Of a DNA stretch of 64,000 nt, positions 10,837 through 23,933 are shown piece after piece. Source of the stretch: Leptoclinus maculatus (Eukaryota > Chordata > Actinopteri > Perciformes > Stichaeidae). The notes under the pieces were generated by a model that was not told where the DNA came from, ran no database searches, and saw only the letters and a list, made by a program, of their open reading frames with translations. The position numbers and the translations under genes were made by a program. The stretch covers positions 4,659,346 through 4,723,345 of the forward strand of contig JAVDOI010000002.1 of assembly GCA_032191485.1 (NCBI GenBank), written 5' to 3'. Numbering within the stretch: position 1 is the first letter of the stretch; the number at the start of each line of letters is the position of its first letter.

Positions 10837-13800
10837 TCACAGCCCAGGCATGATGTAGGCAATATTGTCCAACGTATTCGACTGACAGAAGGAGAGAGAG
10901 AGAGAGCTTCGTTAGGAAACTGCAATGAAGATGCACACGACCGCTGCCAAGTGTACACCTGAATGTATACCACACCAGAGTCAGGCTGAAAACACCTGCA
11001 GTAGTTTAATTCATACAGCATTTACAAACGCTAATACTTTACCAGGACGTTTCGAGGACATCCGTTTAACTGTGGTATCTGTGCGGTGAGACAGTTCAGA
11101 GGTCCCAGCGCACACAAGATGGAGTCCAGAAGAACAGACAGACTCCCGGACACTGCCACCATCCCCTGGCACGAAGAAACATCAGTCACATGACCCACTC
11201 ATTCCACTGCACACTAGTAACGACACATCTCCAGGGGGTGAAAGTAGCCTGTTATTTTGCGGGCTTTCAATCCGTACTTGCTGCCTCTCCAAAAAGATGA
11301 TTGTCAAGTGTTTCTTTCCACACCATACAGCTGCAGACTTCAAGCTACTTCCACCCATAAACATCTTGTTAACACCTCAAATAAAAAACGTGGAGCTTTC
11401 TCAAGTGGAAAATAAAGCTTCTTTCTTGTTATGTCTATTTTTGATATCTACTAATCTGCTTTAGAGGTTACATCCACTGTATATACAGTGTGTGCCCGCC
11501 CGCATGTGGGAACGTACCTCTGTTTCTTGTAGCCGATGCCCAATCAGGGACAGGGACTCCCCCAGTAGCTGCAGGTGAGCTGCTGCATCGATGGGATCGA
11601 CCTCTGGGACTCGTGCTGGGGAGAGTGACATAGTGCCAGATGCTCTGTTGGGTGACACCATCCCTGTGACCGCTCCTACAGCTTCCATGACCCAACACAA
11701 ACACAACCGTTACGAGAACTGACGGTGAGACACAAACAGTTGTGAAATTATAAAAACGGATTAATCATCGATCGTTTGAGTTAAAGTCCACGATACCTTT
11801 GCTTTTGCCCTCATTGACACTCTTGTGTTTGACTGTGGTGGCCTCGGCTTTGTTCTGCTTGTGCTGCAGATACTGAGCTTTCTGCCTCCAAACCTGCACA
11901 GCACACACAGAGGGACACGCTACATTTAGTGCACTGTAAGCATGAGAGCGATGTTCAAAATTAATTTCCCACATCAAGTACAAATAAGGACAGAAACTTA
12001 CCAGCTTGTCTTTCTCTGGCATCGCCTTCCACACCTCTGCCAACCTTTTGCTTAGCTCACCAAAGACTGCAGATTAGAGAAACATATTGTTTAAAATGTG
12101 TATTTTAGTGATATTTGAGTCATAACATACACTGGATGTCATAACATCACCCACCTAGTCCTGGCTGTTCTGCATTGATGTTGACCCTGTACTCCTTACA
12201 AAACACCTGGTACGCTGTTGTGTTCTTCTTCTTGGGCTAAGAGAGGACAAAGAAATGAACTGATGATTAACAAACGCAGGAGGACAAAAGAGCATTGTTT
12301 TTGGTATTAGTGTTAGTTTTCTTTGGCATTCAAAGCTACATTTTCACCGAACAGTTTCTTACCTTGTCTTTTTCCTTCTCGTGCTTTTCCCGATCTTTCT
12401 CCTCTTTCTTCTTCTTCTTCTCCGGCACTCCATCGTTGCCTTGGTGGTGGTGTGGAGGGACGGGCGTGCCCATGGCATACATTGGACCGACGGCGCTGTG
12501 TGTGACAGTGGGGTGGGAGTGGCTGTGGCCCCTCGATGAGTCTGAAGAACGTCACGCAAAGATGACGCGATTGGTAATGAGAAGTATCGATCGACTCTTT
12601 ATTTGTTGTATAGTCAACACATGGAAAACTCACCTCCAAATCCTTTGCTGTGCTTTTTGTCCTTCCCACTTTTTTCCTTGTCTCGGTCCTTTTCTTTGTC
12701 CTTCTTCTTCTTGCTTTTTTTGCTCTTCTTCTTCTTTTTTGACATGTGTGTGTAGGAGTCATCTATAACCAGTTCCCCCGCCTCCAGCTCAGCCCCAGAG
12801 GAGGAGCTCTCGTCTCCCATGCCGCCTCCGTAATGACCTGTGAAACAGGGAACACATCAGTGAATATTAATAAACAACTCAAAATCCATCAGGGGGGTCA
12901 AAATGATTTACGGTGGTATGGTACATTGGCACTACAGGTGCACCAATAATATCTGCAGCAGCAATATCTGTGTCGATACAGCTCATCAGCACTTGTTTGA
13001 TCAGCAAACCAACAGGTTTCTGATACCACAACTAATAATGAAATGATAAAAACGTAGTAAATGTACTTATTATTGCTATAATGAGCCTCAGATTATTGAG
13101 TTGTCTGGAAGGTGGATAAATAAAGCTGCAAATTCTGGTGAGGGAAAACTGGCATGGCAACTTTCAAAGGGGTCCCTTGACCTCTCACCTCAAGATATGT
13201 GAATGAAAAAAGGTTCCCACGAGTCTCCCCTTTACAGACATGCCTACGTTATGCTAAGCCAATGCATGCAGTATAAATATTTCATCATTTTCTCCTATTC
13301 TATAAATGGTGTATTTGAATATTTCTGCATACTGGGTTCTCTAAACAGTCTTGGATGTGCAAAGGGTTGGTATGACTGGAAAGCTGAGATTACAATGAGC
13401 GCAATTGTATTCATGTGTGATGATGTTAGTCCCCGTAGTAGCCATTTCCCAAAGTGAGATAATTTTTTCGGCTATATATACTATGTATATAGTTTCCAGA
13501 ACAGAAGGGTTTGCTATCCAATAGCAAAAAATGAAATTCTTACCGAAATCTCCAAATGCTAAAAGTTTTAGATGCTAAATAACAACATGACTTTTTCGAT
13601 GGTGTTCCTTGAGGTCTTGGTGTCTTAATGTGGTATTTTGGATAATTTTTTAATCCATTTTTGATCGTTAAAAAATGGCAGAATTTTGCACCGAATCTGT
13701 GTAACAAATTTAAACTTAAAATTGTTGCAACACCTGATGAGACACAAGTGAGCATGGGCATGGCCACCGTAATGTTCTACGCCCTTAGACACTTTATCAT

Positions 13801-15561
13801 CTATTCCTCTCCCCACCCTACTCCACAAACCCCCTTAACAAGATAAGTATGGGTCTTTGTGGGTCTCTAATGTTTAATGCTGGAATTATAGTTCTACACA
13901 GAGGGGTGTTATGGGTAACCGTAGGTCGCAGAAGCCTGCAGAAGAGTCAACGTGCACACCTCCCAGATCTCATCATGTTCTCTCTTTCTTCCTCTACGTT
14001 TTCTTTACATTGTGGTTTGCTTAACTTGACACTGTTTCCTATAAACATGTCCGCTACACAAGTCTGAATGAAACACACACGTGAACATGTTCATACCACA
14101 CCTGTGTATGTTTGCTTCCGTGTAGCCCGGAGAAGCATTATTCCAACCTTACGATAACTTGCATCCCCTGGAACATATTTTAGGGTTATCTTACCTTCCA
14201 CCTCCACCTCTTTCCCCACCACAGGCAGTGGATCTCGGCTCTGCTGCAGTTTTTTCTTGGGCGCCTTCGAGTGCTGCATCCTGTCTCTGTCCTTCTCCTT
14301 CTTTCCGCCTCCTTTGGACGAGTGGGGCGGGAACGGGAAGCTCTCTCCTTCCTCCTTCTCTGGCGACATGATGAGCTTCATCTTCAGACCGTCGGCCTCG
14401 CGCAACGTCAAGGGCTCCTCTTTGGGAGCTCCACCGTGGAACAGCGACGACTTTGAGGAGGACGAGGAGTGCTTCTTGGAGGAAGACGACGACGAGGACA
14501 CGGGGCGGGAGTGGGAGAAGGAGTGGCTCCCTTTGCTTCCGCCGCCGCCGCTGCTGCCCTCACGTTTGCGGTCCTTGGAGGAGTGCGAGGAGAAGGGTGG
14601 GTAGGAGGGTTTCTTGTGTAAGTGGGGGCTGGGGTCCGAACCTGTGGCCAGCGGAGAGGTGATAGCCTGCAGGAGGCCCATCGCTGTGTCTGTCGGGTGG
14701 GAGGAGGGGGACGAGATGGTAGGGGAGCGGTCTGTAGACTTGTGCTTCTTCTTGTGGGAAGGTGGACCTGAACCATCGTGGTCTGATACAGGGACGACAC
14801 AGGAAAAGAAAAAAAAGTAAATACAGTTGAAGAGTCATTTTTCGTGTGAACTTAAACGATTATTACAATATAACATCCTCTCACCTCTGTTATAGTAGTC
14901 ATCACTATGCTTCTTCTTCTTTTTGTGCGAGTCCCCTCCGAGCGCGAACAGTTCGGAATCCTGATTTTGAATGACAAGAGTTGCTTTCCGTTCATTCATA
15001 GATAAATTGGTTAAAAATATTAAAATGTGCTTCAACACCATAACTATTGGCATTTCTTAAAACCTTGCTGTAGTATTAAACCATATAGTCACGTTCATGT
15101 TGACAGATAACCTACCTTGGGTCGTTTTTTGGATGATTTTCGGACCTGAGCAGCAATCTCCTCTTCCTCCCTCAACAGATCCTTGTACGACCTCCTCTTC
15201 TCTCTCTGGCTACGACCAGCTACAAGGCCTCTGTCTCCTTCCATCCCTACGTCTAGAATAAACGAACTGAGTATTATAATCCTTAATTTAAAAGTAAAGA
15301 TTTGATTTAAAAAAAATGAGAACATTAGACACGGCTTCGATGTTACGTCCAAGTCTCTTTAAATGTTCTCCGTTTCTTGTGCAAACCAGCATTCAAATCA
15401 GTGGAGCAACAGTTACGTTTCATTTATCATCGTGTTACTGACTGCAAAAGAATTTGCATATGTTTGATAAGTCTGTACAGTGGGAACAAAGTACAACTAC
15501 ATGCAGTTTGCCGGCAGACATTACCCATTCCTCCTTTATTCTTGATCTCCTCAAAAGCCAT
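10837..15561 (-). CDS. hmgxb4: HMG box domain-containing protein 4, 596 aa
   Basis: Twelve coding exons (minus strand): 15525-15561, 15116-15252, 14885-14960, 14195-14782, 12634-12837, 12363-12541, 12155-12236, 12002-12066, 11797-11893, 11518-11675, 11043-11165, 10837-10881. All phases close, giving 596 aa against about 601 in human. Recognisable landmarks are GRSQREKRRSYKDLLREEEE near the N-terminus, DDSY followed by a Lys-rich run, the HMG box starting PKKKNTTAYQVFCKEYRV (about 408-475, spread over three exons), HLQLLGESLSLIGHRLQETE, and the C-terminus NTLDNIAYIMPGL. HMG-box proteins bind or bend DNA, and this one has been linked to Wnt regulation and chromatin. The Ser/Lys-rich middle (exon 14195-14782) looks disordered. 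The start sits in a good context, GAGCCATGG. Identity is very secure. Confidence 0.97.
12842..14190. repeat. Large hmgxb4 intron with interspersed repeat
   Basis: This is the intron between exons 14195-14782 and 12634-12837. About 13150-13290 carries a dispersed fish repeat (words such as GACCTCTCACCTC and CCACGAGTCTCCCCTTTACAGAC). No exon is evident in the remainder. Confidence 0.5.
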
Positions 15562-16304
15562 GGCTCCTGCTTTGTCAACACGTCTATTTGTCACAGTATG
15601 TCACTGACAACATAAGGCAGGATACTGACCTGTGAAGTCAACACCAAGGGAAACAAATCAAATGCAAGTTACGGTATTAATATCTATCCTGGACGACACA
15701 CAATAACAAAGTGGAAAACTTGGCTATTTATGACTACATATTTCGTATCTTGTAACGTAACCCAAACATAAACAAAGGTAATTACACTCCAATAGGTACT
15801 CAGTTGCTACAACTAACGTTGTTCCGGCTTAGTCCCACACTGAGCTGCAGGTAACCTGAACATAACGCTCCTCAAAAGTGTGGAAGTGCTCAATGAATGG
15901 CTGCTTATTGAAGGAAAATACAAGTTACGCTGTGTTACAATAACGCTGTGGTCTGTCACCTACAAGATAGCACAACAACTGTTAGCTAAACAAACTCCCG
16001 CCTACTTTCGTAAAGATACACAAACACACCCCCCTCTCCATTCACTTTGAGTCCTTAGCTTCCCAACATTTCCAGCACTCGAATGGGTCTCGCTGAGCGT
16101 GCCCTCAGCCTGCCGGTGAAAGCGACTGAGGAAAGCCCGAGGCTTTACACCCACAGTTAGGCCGCGGTCGCCTCAAGTGCATAAAATAACGTGCCAAACA
16201 TACATTTAACTCTGCCCGTGTCTCAATCTCCTCTGGGGTGGTAACTTGTGATGTTTATACATACCAGAAAGAGAGAAAATAATGTGTTTATTAAATTTTA
16301 CTAC

Positions 16305-16410
16305 CTCTATGGATCTCCAATTTACGCGGGTCCGGTCGCCATTTTTTTTATTATCGGCGAAGCAACAATACGTGTCACCGTAGAGGAGGGGCTTTGGTAA
16401 CGCAGCCAAT
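16305..16410 (-). promoter_or_regulatory. hmgxb4: Probable hmgxb4 promoter and 5' UTR exon
   Basis: On the minus strand a YY1-type initiator AAAATGGCG lies at 16337-16345. It is followed by a possible splice donor GAG|GTAGTA at 16305, with a matching acceptor GCAG just ahead of the start codon (about 15567). A CCAAT box on the plus strand is at 16406-16410. Together they suggest a short non-coding first exon spliced to the exon with the ATG. The transcription start is inferred, not shown. Confidence 0.5.
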
Positions 16411-16637
16411 CAGCGTAGAGGAAAATAAGCCACATTAACAAAGCACTTGCTGTTGCTCCGTTTCCTACTCTACTGTCTTTTGTTTTCACTATGCAAAATG
16501 ACTACTAACGGCTCAACCATTGAATATATTGATATTGAAATAAGCAATACATTACAGAACGGAAACCCAGCTAGATAGAACATTCTTTATCGTATTGTAT
16601 AAAAGACGATATTTGACAAATATAGCCAAACGTATTG

Positions 16638-16645
16638 ATTTATTG
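16638..16645 (-). terminator. ankrd54: Candidate polyadenylation signal, ankrd54
   Basis: AATAAA on the minus strand (about 16639-16644), 1.0 kb beyond the ankrd54 stop. If used, the 3' UTR would include the long CA/GT array at 16927-17249. A nearer, less canonical signal cannot be excluded. Confidence 0.3.
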
Positions 16646-16924
16646 AATCACATATATCCATTTCCAACAACAGTCAAATATTTCAATTTTTTTTCTTTTA
16701 CAGTACGGTTCACATACAAACATGGCATGCAATACAAGAGAAAAGGCAACGAGATACAAAGAAGCTGTCAATAAGAAAACCAAAAATACAACAGTGAAAC
16801 TGTTTAATCCTTTCATGAGAAATACGTCTCATAATTATCGAAGAACTTCGCTAATAATGGCAGGCAAAAAGAGAACAAGTGAGTACATAGACACAGCCGT
16901 GACTCTTTCTTTCTTTCTTTCTTT

Positions 16925-17253
<329 letters not shown>

Positions 17254-17664
17254 CACTTCTGGGTTGGCTTCTGTTCCACTAGTTTCCTGTCCTCAATGTA
17301 TATTTCCCCAAGGGGTTTCTTTTATCCTTTTTTTTCTGAAAAGCTAACATGTGATACTCTTTTCTGTCTATAAATAGATATCCGTTAAATTGCAGTACTG
17401 GGCATTGGTATTTGAGCATCTTTTCATTTGAACCCAGATGAGAATATTTCAAAAGGATAACAAAATAATCTTTGTGTTATCTTGTTTGAAATGTCACTGT
17501 CCTGTAGAGTAATGCTGTAAATAAATATTTAGTTTGGACTATGGACAGAAACCCCCAGAACTGTGGTTCAGTGTGGTTTAGAATGTGCTTGTCTGGTTAA
17601 GGCTACTGCAGCAGAGGCTGTCTTGAAAAGTAGCAAGACTTCAGCTCTCTATACACTTTCTCTT

Positions 17665-20600
17665 TTACCTATCCCCCAAATTCTGTTTCTGTAGACTGAG
17701 TGATGTAAAACTGGCCAATAAATCGGTCACCTCATCCACCTATAAAAAAAAGAAGAGGAAAAATACATTATTACACATGTATAAGTTTTGGTCAAATCTA
17801 AGTAAATCCATAAGAATAAACAATACATTGAATTGTAAAAAAAAAAAGTCATACATTTAAGTTTAGTTAAACCACAAATCTTGGTTTTTAATCTGAGTAT
17901 GATGAGTCAGTGAGTATGTCGGTCTCACCTGCTCTTTGGTGCGTGTGTGCTGCAGCTGTGTGGAAATGTGCTCCAGCCTCTCTTTAGCTTCACTCTGGCC
18001 CATTAAGTTCAGGTATTCCCTCAGCATTTGAATGATCTACAAGGGAAAGTCAAACGTAAAAATCTTCAGCATTTGATCGATCTAAAAATGAAGCATGCAG
18101 TTCCCGAACCAATCAGGATCTACCCAAAGCCTAAAGCCGGGCAACTTAACGCCTTCTCTACCTGTGTGACTTCCCCTCTCAGGGTTTCTAAGCTGCGTGA
18201 ATCTCCCTCCTGCAGAATATTGAGCTTGGAGCGTGCTAGATGCAGAGGGGTCCGGCCTGCTCGGTCCAGGGCGTCCACACGGGCTCCTTGACAGAGACAA
18301 GACTTACATTTAGAGGTTCCCCGTTGCACTTGCTGTATTTTTGGCAAGTGATATATATATTTTATACATATAAATATGCTCCTTCGGGGCAACAAACACC
18401 TTGAATATAGAGTTTAAATGAATAAAGTTGAACCTGCGCCCCTGTATTTTCAGCTAACTTACAACAACGGGCTCTCCTACAATGGGAAACTGAGCAACAT
18501 GTATACAAAGAAGTCTCACCTCCTCTCAGCAATGTGGTGATTACAGGCACGTGGTTGGTACAGGCCGCTGCAGAAACACAGGTTAAAATGAGTAAGTTGT
18601 GACACAAATACAAGAATAAAAGTGTTAAAAAAAACAAACACTGGTTGCATGCGTAAAACGTCCCCAAAACTTTGCTTTTATGTCATTCTGCAGTGCATCT
18701 TCATGTTAGCAGGTGCGGCGTAAAGCAGCTGCACAGCTGTGAGACAGAGTGAAACCACAGTCACATGCTTTACTGGCCACAGTGCTGCGGGTTTTACAGG
18801 GTCAGGGTGATGTGTTCTCTCTTACCCAGATGGAGGGGGGTATTTCCCAGGCTGTCTCGCTGGTTGGGGTCAGCGCCGTGGCTCAGCAACAATTGCACTA
18901 CAGACATAAAAAAGAAGCACATTTGGAAAAGAAAGGGAATGAGAATTACTTGAAGTATGGTAAACAACAGCATGCATTATACATGATTTCACCAATCACC
19001 AACCTACCAATGCTCTCATTGCCATTGCAGGAAGAGAAATGGAGGGCCGTCCTTCCCTTGTCATCTGCTGCACACGGGTCTGTGTCATCTTGCAGGAGCT
19101 TTCGAACTGGAAGAACAACACAACTGTGATCACCTTTTACCTTACACCACCTGCGAGGCATTTTTTTTTTACTGTAATCCACCTCACTGTCCATACCTGT
19201 GTCGCTGTCGTTGCCGTTCGCCGCTTCCCTCAGCCTTTTCGCAGCTGTGGAGATACGACATTCAAAATGACATGTATGTAAATATTGATTTATGAGTGGA
19301 TGAATGGGATCTGATTGCTTGACATGTGAGCAACAAACAAGAGAAGCCATTCACTGGCTTTACACTGTCGAGGGGGGGGTGCTCGATCAGCCACTGATAT
19401 TGCAACTGTACATGGTGTTTATCAGTGTAACACTGAGCAGGTTATTACATCAGACAAGATAGCTATTGGGATTTTGGTAATCTTAATATCTTCTGGTATT
19501 CACTGCATTACACTGTGATAGAACTAGGGCTGCAACTAACGATTATTTTAATAATCGATTAATCTGTCGATTATTTTTACGATTAATCGATGAATCGGAT
19601 AAAAAAAAAAAAGCATTAATTTCCAACCCTTTATTCAAAAACAGTATGCTTTACATCTGCCAATTATATCGGGGTTTTTTTAAATAAAGTGCACAAAAAT
19701 ATGTATATTTTTGTTTAAAGGGACCTCAGCTGTCAGGACAATAAATCATTTATAAAAAATAAAGAAAAATACAAATCAGAAAACTTAACAGGATTTGTTT
19801 GAACGTCAGAACTTGTTCTCTACACTACACTCACAGATGCACACACTCACAAACTCAGACAAGCACACACACTCAAGTTCACTTGAAGCTTATTCATTAA
19901 ATTATTACCATCATTGTAGTAAGTGCAAGTTAAGTTAATTTATACACCACATTTAAACACAGTTTAAGATGGCCAAGTGCTATAAAAAAAATGTAAAAGT
20001 ACAACACACACAAATATATTTGTCAACAATAACCGATATGGGACAAAGCACAGAATATATATACATGACAACAGATTGAAAAATGAATGGGCCAAAAAAG
20101 GCGAGTGAATAAAAACGTGTCTTTAGTCCTGCTTTACTACTGTTATTAACGAGCTAACGCTAACTTGTCATGCTTTGTCAAACTGGATAACGAGTAAACA
20201 CCAGCACCAGAAGAGCTACTGCACGCCGGATACGCCCCGCCTACGGATCGCGCACCGTCAAACATCGTTACGGGTCTCCGGTGGTCTTTCCTCTACCTCC
20301 GCTCTGCTCTGCTCTGCTCTGCCCTCAACTCAACTTTTTTTTTTATACTCAAACATCTCCGCGACTTATTGAGTGGCGTAATAATCGCGCGACACAACGA
20401 ATCGATAATGAAATTCGTTGCCAACTCTTTTAATAATCGAATTTTATCGATTTTATCGATTCGTTGTTGCAGCCCTAGATAGAACTGTATTACCTTTAGC
20501 CTACCTGTTTGGTTATATCTAAATTACTGATGTGTAGTTTTCAAGGGACCTAGCTTGCATATTATATTAAATCAACATACTCTCAAACCTAAAACACCGT

Positions 20601-21085
20601 CACGATATTGAGTCTACATATTACTACACACACATTCTGTATTTTGCAGCTAAACAAACGTGGCCAACCTGTAGCTGTCCCTTACCGTAGATGTCTTTCC
20701 CCATAGGGCCGAGGTTCCGGACCACTCTGTGCGGCCGCCTGGCCCTCCTCCCCGTCACCTTCCCCATCTTGCTTGCCACACCACCGGCGGCGAGCTCGGC
20801 TCGTCCGGGCTCCCACAACAAGTGCAGGTACCGGAGCTCTTTCTCGTCCCTCGGTCCCACTCGACCCAACACCACTTTGCCCTCTCCGGTCCCACTTATC
20901 CCAAACCCGACAGCGGCGGTACCCCCGGGGTCCATCCTCTCCGGGTTTACGTTACCCCGCTGCTCTCTGCCCACCTCCTCCTCCCGGGTTTCATCTTCAG
21001 GTCCGGGCTCCACCATGTACTCCCCCTCGGAGCTGGAGCGGTCATTATCCGAGGCTGTCGCAACGATTGGGCTCCACCCGTCCAT
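17665..21085 (-). CDS. ankrd54: Ankyrin repeat domain-containing protein 54, 324 aa
   Basis: Eight coding exons (minus strand): 20686-21085, 19197-19244, 19008-19106, 18826-18897, 18520-18567, 18162-18286, 17929-18036, 17665-17739. All phases close, giving 324 aa against about 300 in human. The N-terminal exon is acidic and low-complexity, then has LRYLHLLWEPGR and a basic stretch RRARRPHR that could act as a nuclear signal. Ankyrin repeats span about residues 135-265, with DPCAADDKGRTALHFSSCNG, DPNQRDSLGNTPLHLAAC and RVDALDRAGRTPLHLARSKL. The C-terminus carries a helical segment and VDEVTDLLASFTSLSLQ. The mammalian protein is a nucleo-cytoplasmic adaptor that binds Lyn and related kinases. 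Intron 1 holds a hAT element. Identity is secure. Confidence 0.97.
19525..20477. mobile_element. Non-autonomous hAT transposon in ankrd54 intron 1
   Basis: The element starts TAGGGCTGCAAC and ends with its exact reverse complement. A further AT-rich inverted region follows at each end (AATAATCGATTAATC and related words). The flanking 8 bases are identical, GATAGAAC at 19517-19524 and 20478-20485, an intact 8-bp target duplication diagnostic of hAT-type insertion. It is 953 bp long and has no transposase-sized frame, so it must have been moved by an enzyme encoded elsewhere. Confidence 0.93.
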
Positions 21086-21403
21086 ACTTTATCGTGACAT
21101 GTGGACGCCGTGTTTATGCTACGCTCCTTACTACTACTGCCACAGAAAAAAGGAAAGAAAGCAGTCATACGTAGGACAACTTTGAATACGCCATCCGCAC
21201 CGTCAGCGACGCCATTGCGCGGCACGTCTACGTAGAAACTCCCTCGTTAAAGGCTGCCCGTCCTCGGTACTTTGCTGTGTTTAATAGCAGAAGACACCCT
21301 ACCTTTACGGCACCAAAATGTCCCCTATTTCACATCTACTATAATCTCGAACGTAGTAACAGGCACACCCATTGTACAGTCAACAGATCCAGCGCAGTGA
21401 TGA

Positions 21404-21516
21404 CCAATCAGATTCCGTGTTGTTCATTTAGCTCCTGTCCAATAGAATCCACGCAACAGGGCAGCCAATCAAACAGTCCCTGTGCTGAACCGCGAATATA
21501 GCTTCGCGCATGCGCA
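21404..21516 (-). promoter_or_regulatory. ankrd54: Probable ankrd54 promoter: three CCAAT boxes and an NRF1 site
   Basis: Three CCAAT motifs occur at 21404-21408, 21439-21443 and 21465-21469, with 35 and 26 base spacing. A perfect NRF1-type palindrome CGCGCATGCGCA is at 21505-21516. The coding start is about 320-430 bases away on the minus strand. The layout resembles a housekeeping promoter. Assignment to ankrd54 is inferred from position, since no gene is seen on the other side. Confidence 0.6.
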
Positions 21517-22418
21517 TTGTAAAAAAAAAAAATCAATAATAGTCCACAAAACATATTTGCAATCACTCTTTAATATACGTTTCATCAGGTAAAATCAGAA
21601 AAAATGTACAATGCATAAAAACACCCACCCTCCACCTATAGAGCTAGATTAAAATGATTAAAATGGCATACTATAATGTATGTAGATATTTTGTTAGGAA
21701 TCACAATATGGAAACATTCAAGGGAGAAGGTGCCTTTCCAGTAATAAGCAGTTTCCAACCTGAAGGTTGGGTCCCCAATTGGTCACATGATGATGAAGTA
21801 GGAGGGGCCGTGAGATAATTACCAAATGAGGAAATACTCAAAGTTACACTTCATTTTTCAGATTTTCCTCCAATCTTTGCTGTACTCTAATGAATTGCTT
21901 AATAATGGCACCTCTTTGAACCCTTAAACATGATCAAAATAAACAAAAGGACATTAACTCTTTGGTTAAATTTGTCAAGTCACATTTACAACGGACAAGG
22001 GTTTGTAAATTGCCTTAATTAAAGTGGCCGCAAGCCCAAAATGTTTGGAACCACTGATCTGTATGATGGTATTCTGTTAAGATATTTGGTATTGTGGAGG
22101 GAAATATTATGGGTGCTAGAGGTAGCAAGTCTGACGGACTTAAACAGCATCTTAGGCAGAGCTTTAAAAGGTAGGCTTAGTAATCTTCTTCTGTAGCTGT
22201 CGGAGGACCGTAATAAACCCGTCCAATCGTTTCTTTCGGCTCGAATGTAATGATTGGACGGGCTACCCGCCTGCTTACCTGCGCATACTCTGCCCACACA
22301 CTCATTGCTCTTTACCAGAGTCTTCCACAAACCGCTAGCTTAACAGTCGTGAGAACTTATAATATCCATGTTCTTTGTTTACGTTCATGACAATCATTTT
22401 GGGGGGAGTAGCTTTAGA
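21517..22418. other. Spacer upstream of ankrd54
   Basis: No exon was recognised. It is AT-rich on the left; the right third (from about 22170) has a dispersed-repeat look and includes the first copy of the direct repeat flanking the element at 22419-23674. Confidence 0.45.
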
Positions 22419-23674
22419 CAGTGGCGGGCCGTCAGGGCCAGCTAAGCCTTCTCTGCTGGCCTAAACAGAATCACAAAGTTATAGCTATTTTATCATTTAA
22501 TAATTTTTCATGAATACACTACATGTATTATAATTTCTTTTCCCATTAGCTTATTTTCTCATTGCACAGCTCCTGTCTTCCTCTGTTGCTCTGCTTCCAG
22601 CCTGCAATGCTGCTTCCAGTGCAGCTTGTTTTAAGGAGAGCTTTTATCCAATCAGATTCAGCCCCTATGTCTCTATGTAAGGAGAGAGGCCAGAGGTCCT
22701 CGAGGTAGACTTTGCAGTTTAAGTGAATGGGGACGATATTGTTGATTGTCATAGTCTTCAACCAATCAGATCTTTAGTTTGACACGTTGGGCGTATTCTT
22801 TGACGTGTTACTGCTACCGAGGTAGCCTCCTAAGTACGTCTGCATTAACGTGCGCCGTGATTGGTCAGTGGGCCAGCGTGACTTTTGTCAAACAGAAAGC
22901 TAGCTAGCAGATGTTAAACGGATTTAGGAGTTACTGACTTTGTTAACAAAGAAAGGAGGATGGACTTTGTCTTTAAGTGAAGGCAGCTTTGGTAAGTTAA
23001 GTGCTTTTGCGTTTTTAATATGAATGGCTCGTGCTCTAGCGCTGCAGCGTTGCTGGATTGATTTGTTGATTTGTTGCCATATAAATATATGTGACTGGTT
23101 CTTGTGAGTTTGTTCTTGTCATTGTGTTAATTACATTGATTTGGACTATATGCATTGTCCGTTAATTACGAAGCATCCCGTCATGCGCGGGGTTATTGTC
23201 CGGACAATTGAATCCGTTCGGGCTGTTGTTTTCTTTTTACAAAGCAAGAATGATGGTCTGGAGAAATGGGGATTATGTGGCGATTGCTTTAGCCCTGTCT
23301 GAATCAGTAGGGAACAGCTAAATGCTGCGGGGAGAGTTTGTAGATTGTGTGCCGCAGTTGTTTCCCCGCTAAACTAGATTAGCTTAGCCTAGCCTCCCTG
23401 AAGTGCGGGGCCTCAGCTGTTTTTTGTTATTGTTCCGGGTTCAAAAGGTCACACAGCCCGTTGTTTGTTATTTTCCAAATGCACTAGTATTATTCAACCG
23501 TATTGTTCGGTTCGTAAGCCTCGTACCGAACGGTTTAATACGAATACGTGTATTGTTACACCCCTAGAAACAAATAACCGTAGCTTGCGCGTCATAATGA
23601 GATTATTAGGAGCTGGCTCAAGTGTAGTAGGACAGCTCAGAAGGCCCAGGTATAAAATGCACGGCCCGCCACTG
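22419..23674. mobile_element. DNA transposon with 14-bp inverted termini
   Basis: Both ends carry the perfect 14-bp inverted repeat CAGTGGCGGGCCGT. The 1,256-bp interior has no transposase-sized frame, so it is non-autonomous. Immediately outside lies a diverged direct repeat of about 40 bases (22380-22418 and 23678-23720, from TACGTTCATGACAAT to TAGCTTTAGA), much longer than a normal target duplication. The superfamily is not certain. Confidence 0.75.
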
Positions 23675-23933
23675 TATTACGTTCATGACAATAATTTTGG
23701 GGGGGGGGGGTAGCTTTAGAGGTAGGCTTTAAAGTACGGGCTCTCAGTGTTGCCAACGTGGCGACTTACTTGCTAGATTTAGGAACTTTTAGAACGCTGC
23801 TTGCTACTTTCATTGGACAAGATTTGTCTGAATTTGTTGCGGTTGGATTATTTTTTGTTAAATCTAACGTACTCGCTACTTTCTAGTTTCACAAGATTAC
23901 CAACCTTGCCTTTAACACGCTTGGGCAAAACAA
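23675..23933. other. Spacer and probable foxred2 3' UTR
   Basis: Contains the right-hand direct repeat (23678-23720, with a run of 14 G) and then sequence downstream of the foxred2 stop codon. No polyadenylation signal was pinned down. Confidence 0.4.

Noticed and set aside
14257..14604. Plus-strand frames over the hmgxb4 exon 14195-14782
   Set aside because: Shadow of the Ser/Lys-rich hmgxb4 exon, which matches its family on the minus strand.
20691..21185. Pro/Ser-rich plus-strand frames of 120-164 residues
   Set aside because: Opposite strand of ankrd54 exon 1; the GC-rich exon leaves few stops. The minus frame has the family match and clean splice phase.
22019..22330. 103-residue minus-strand frame in the spacer
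   Set aside because: No recognised similarity, no splice context and located in dispersed-repeat sequence.
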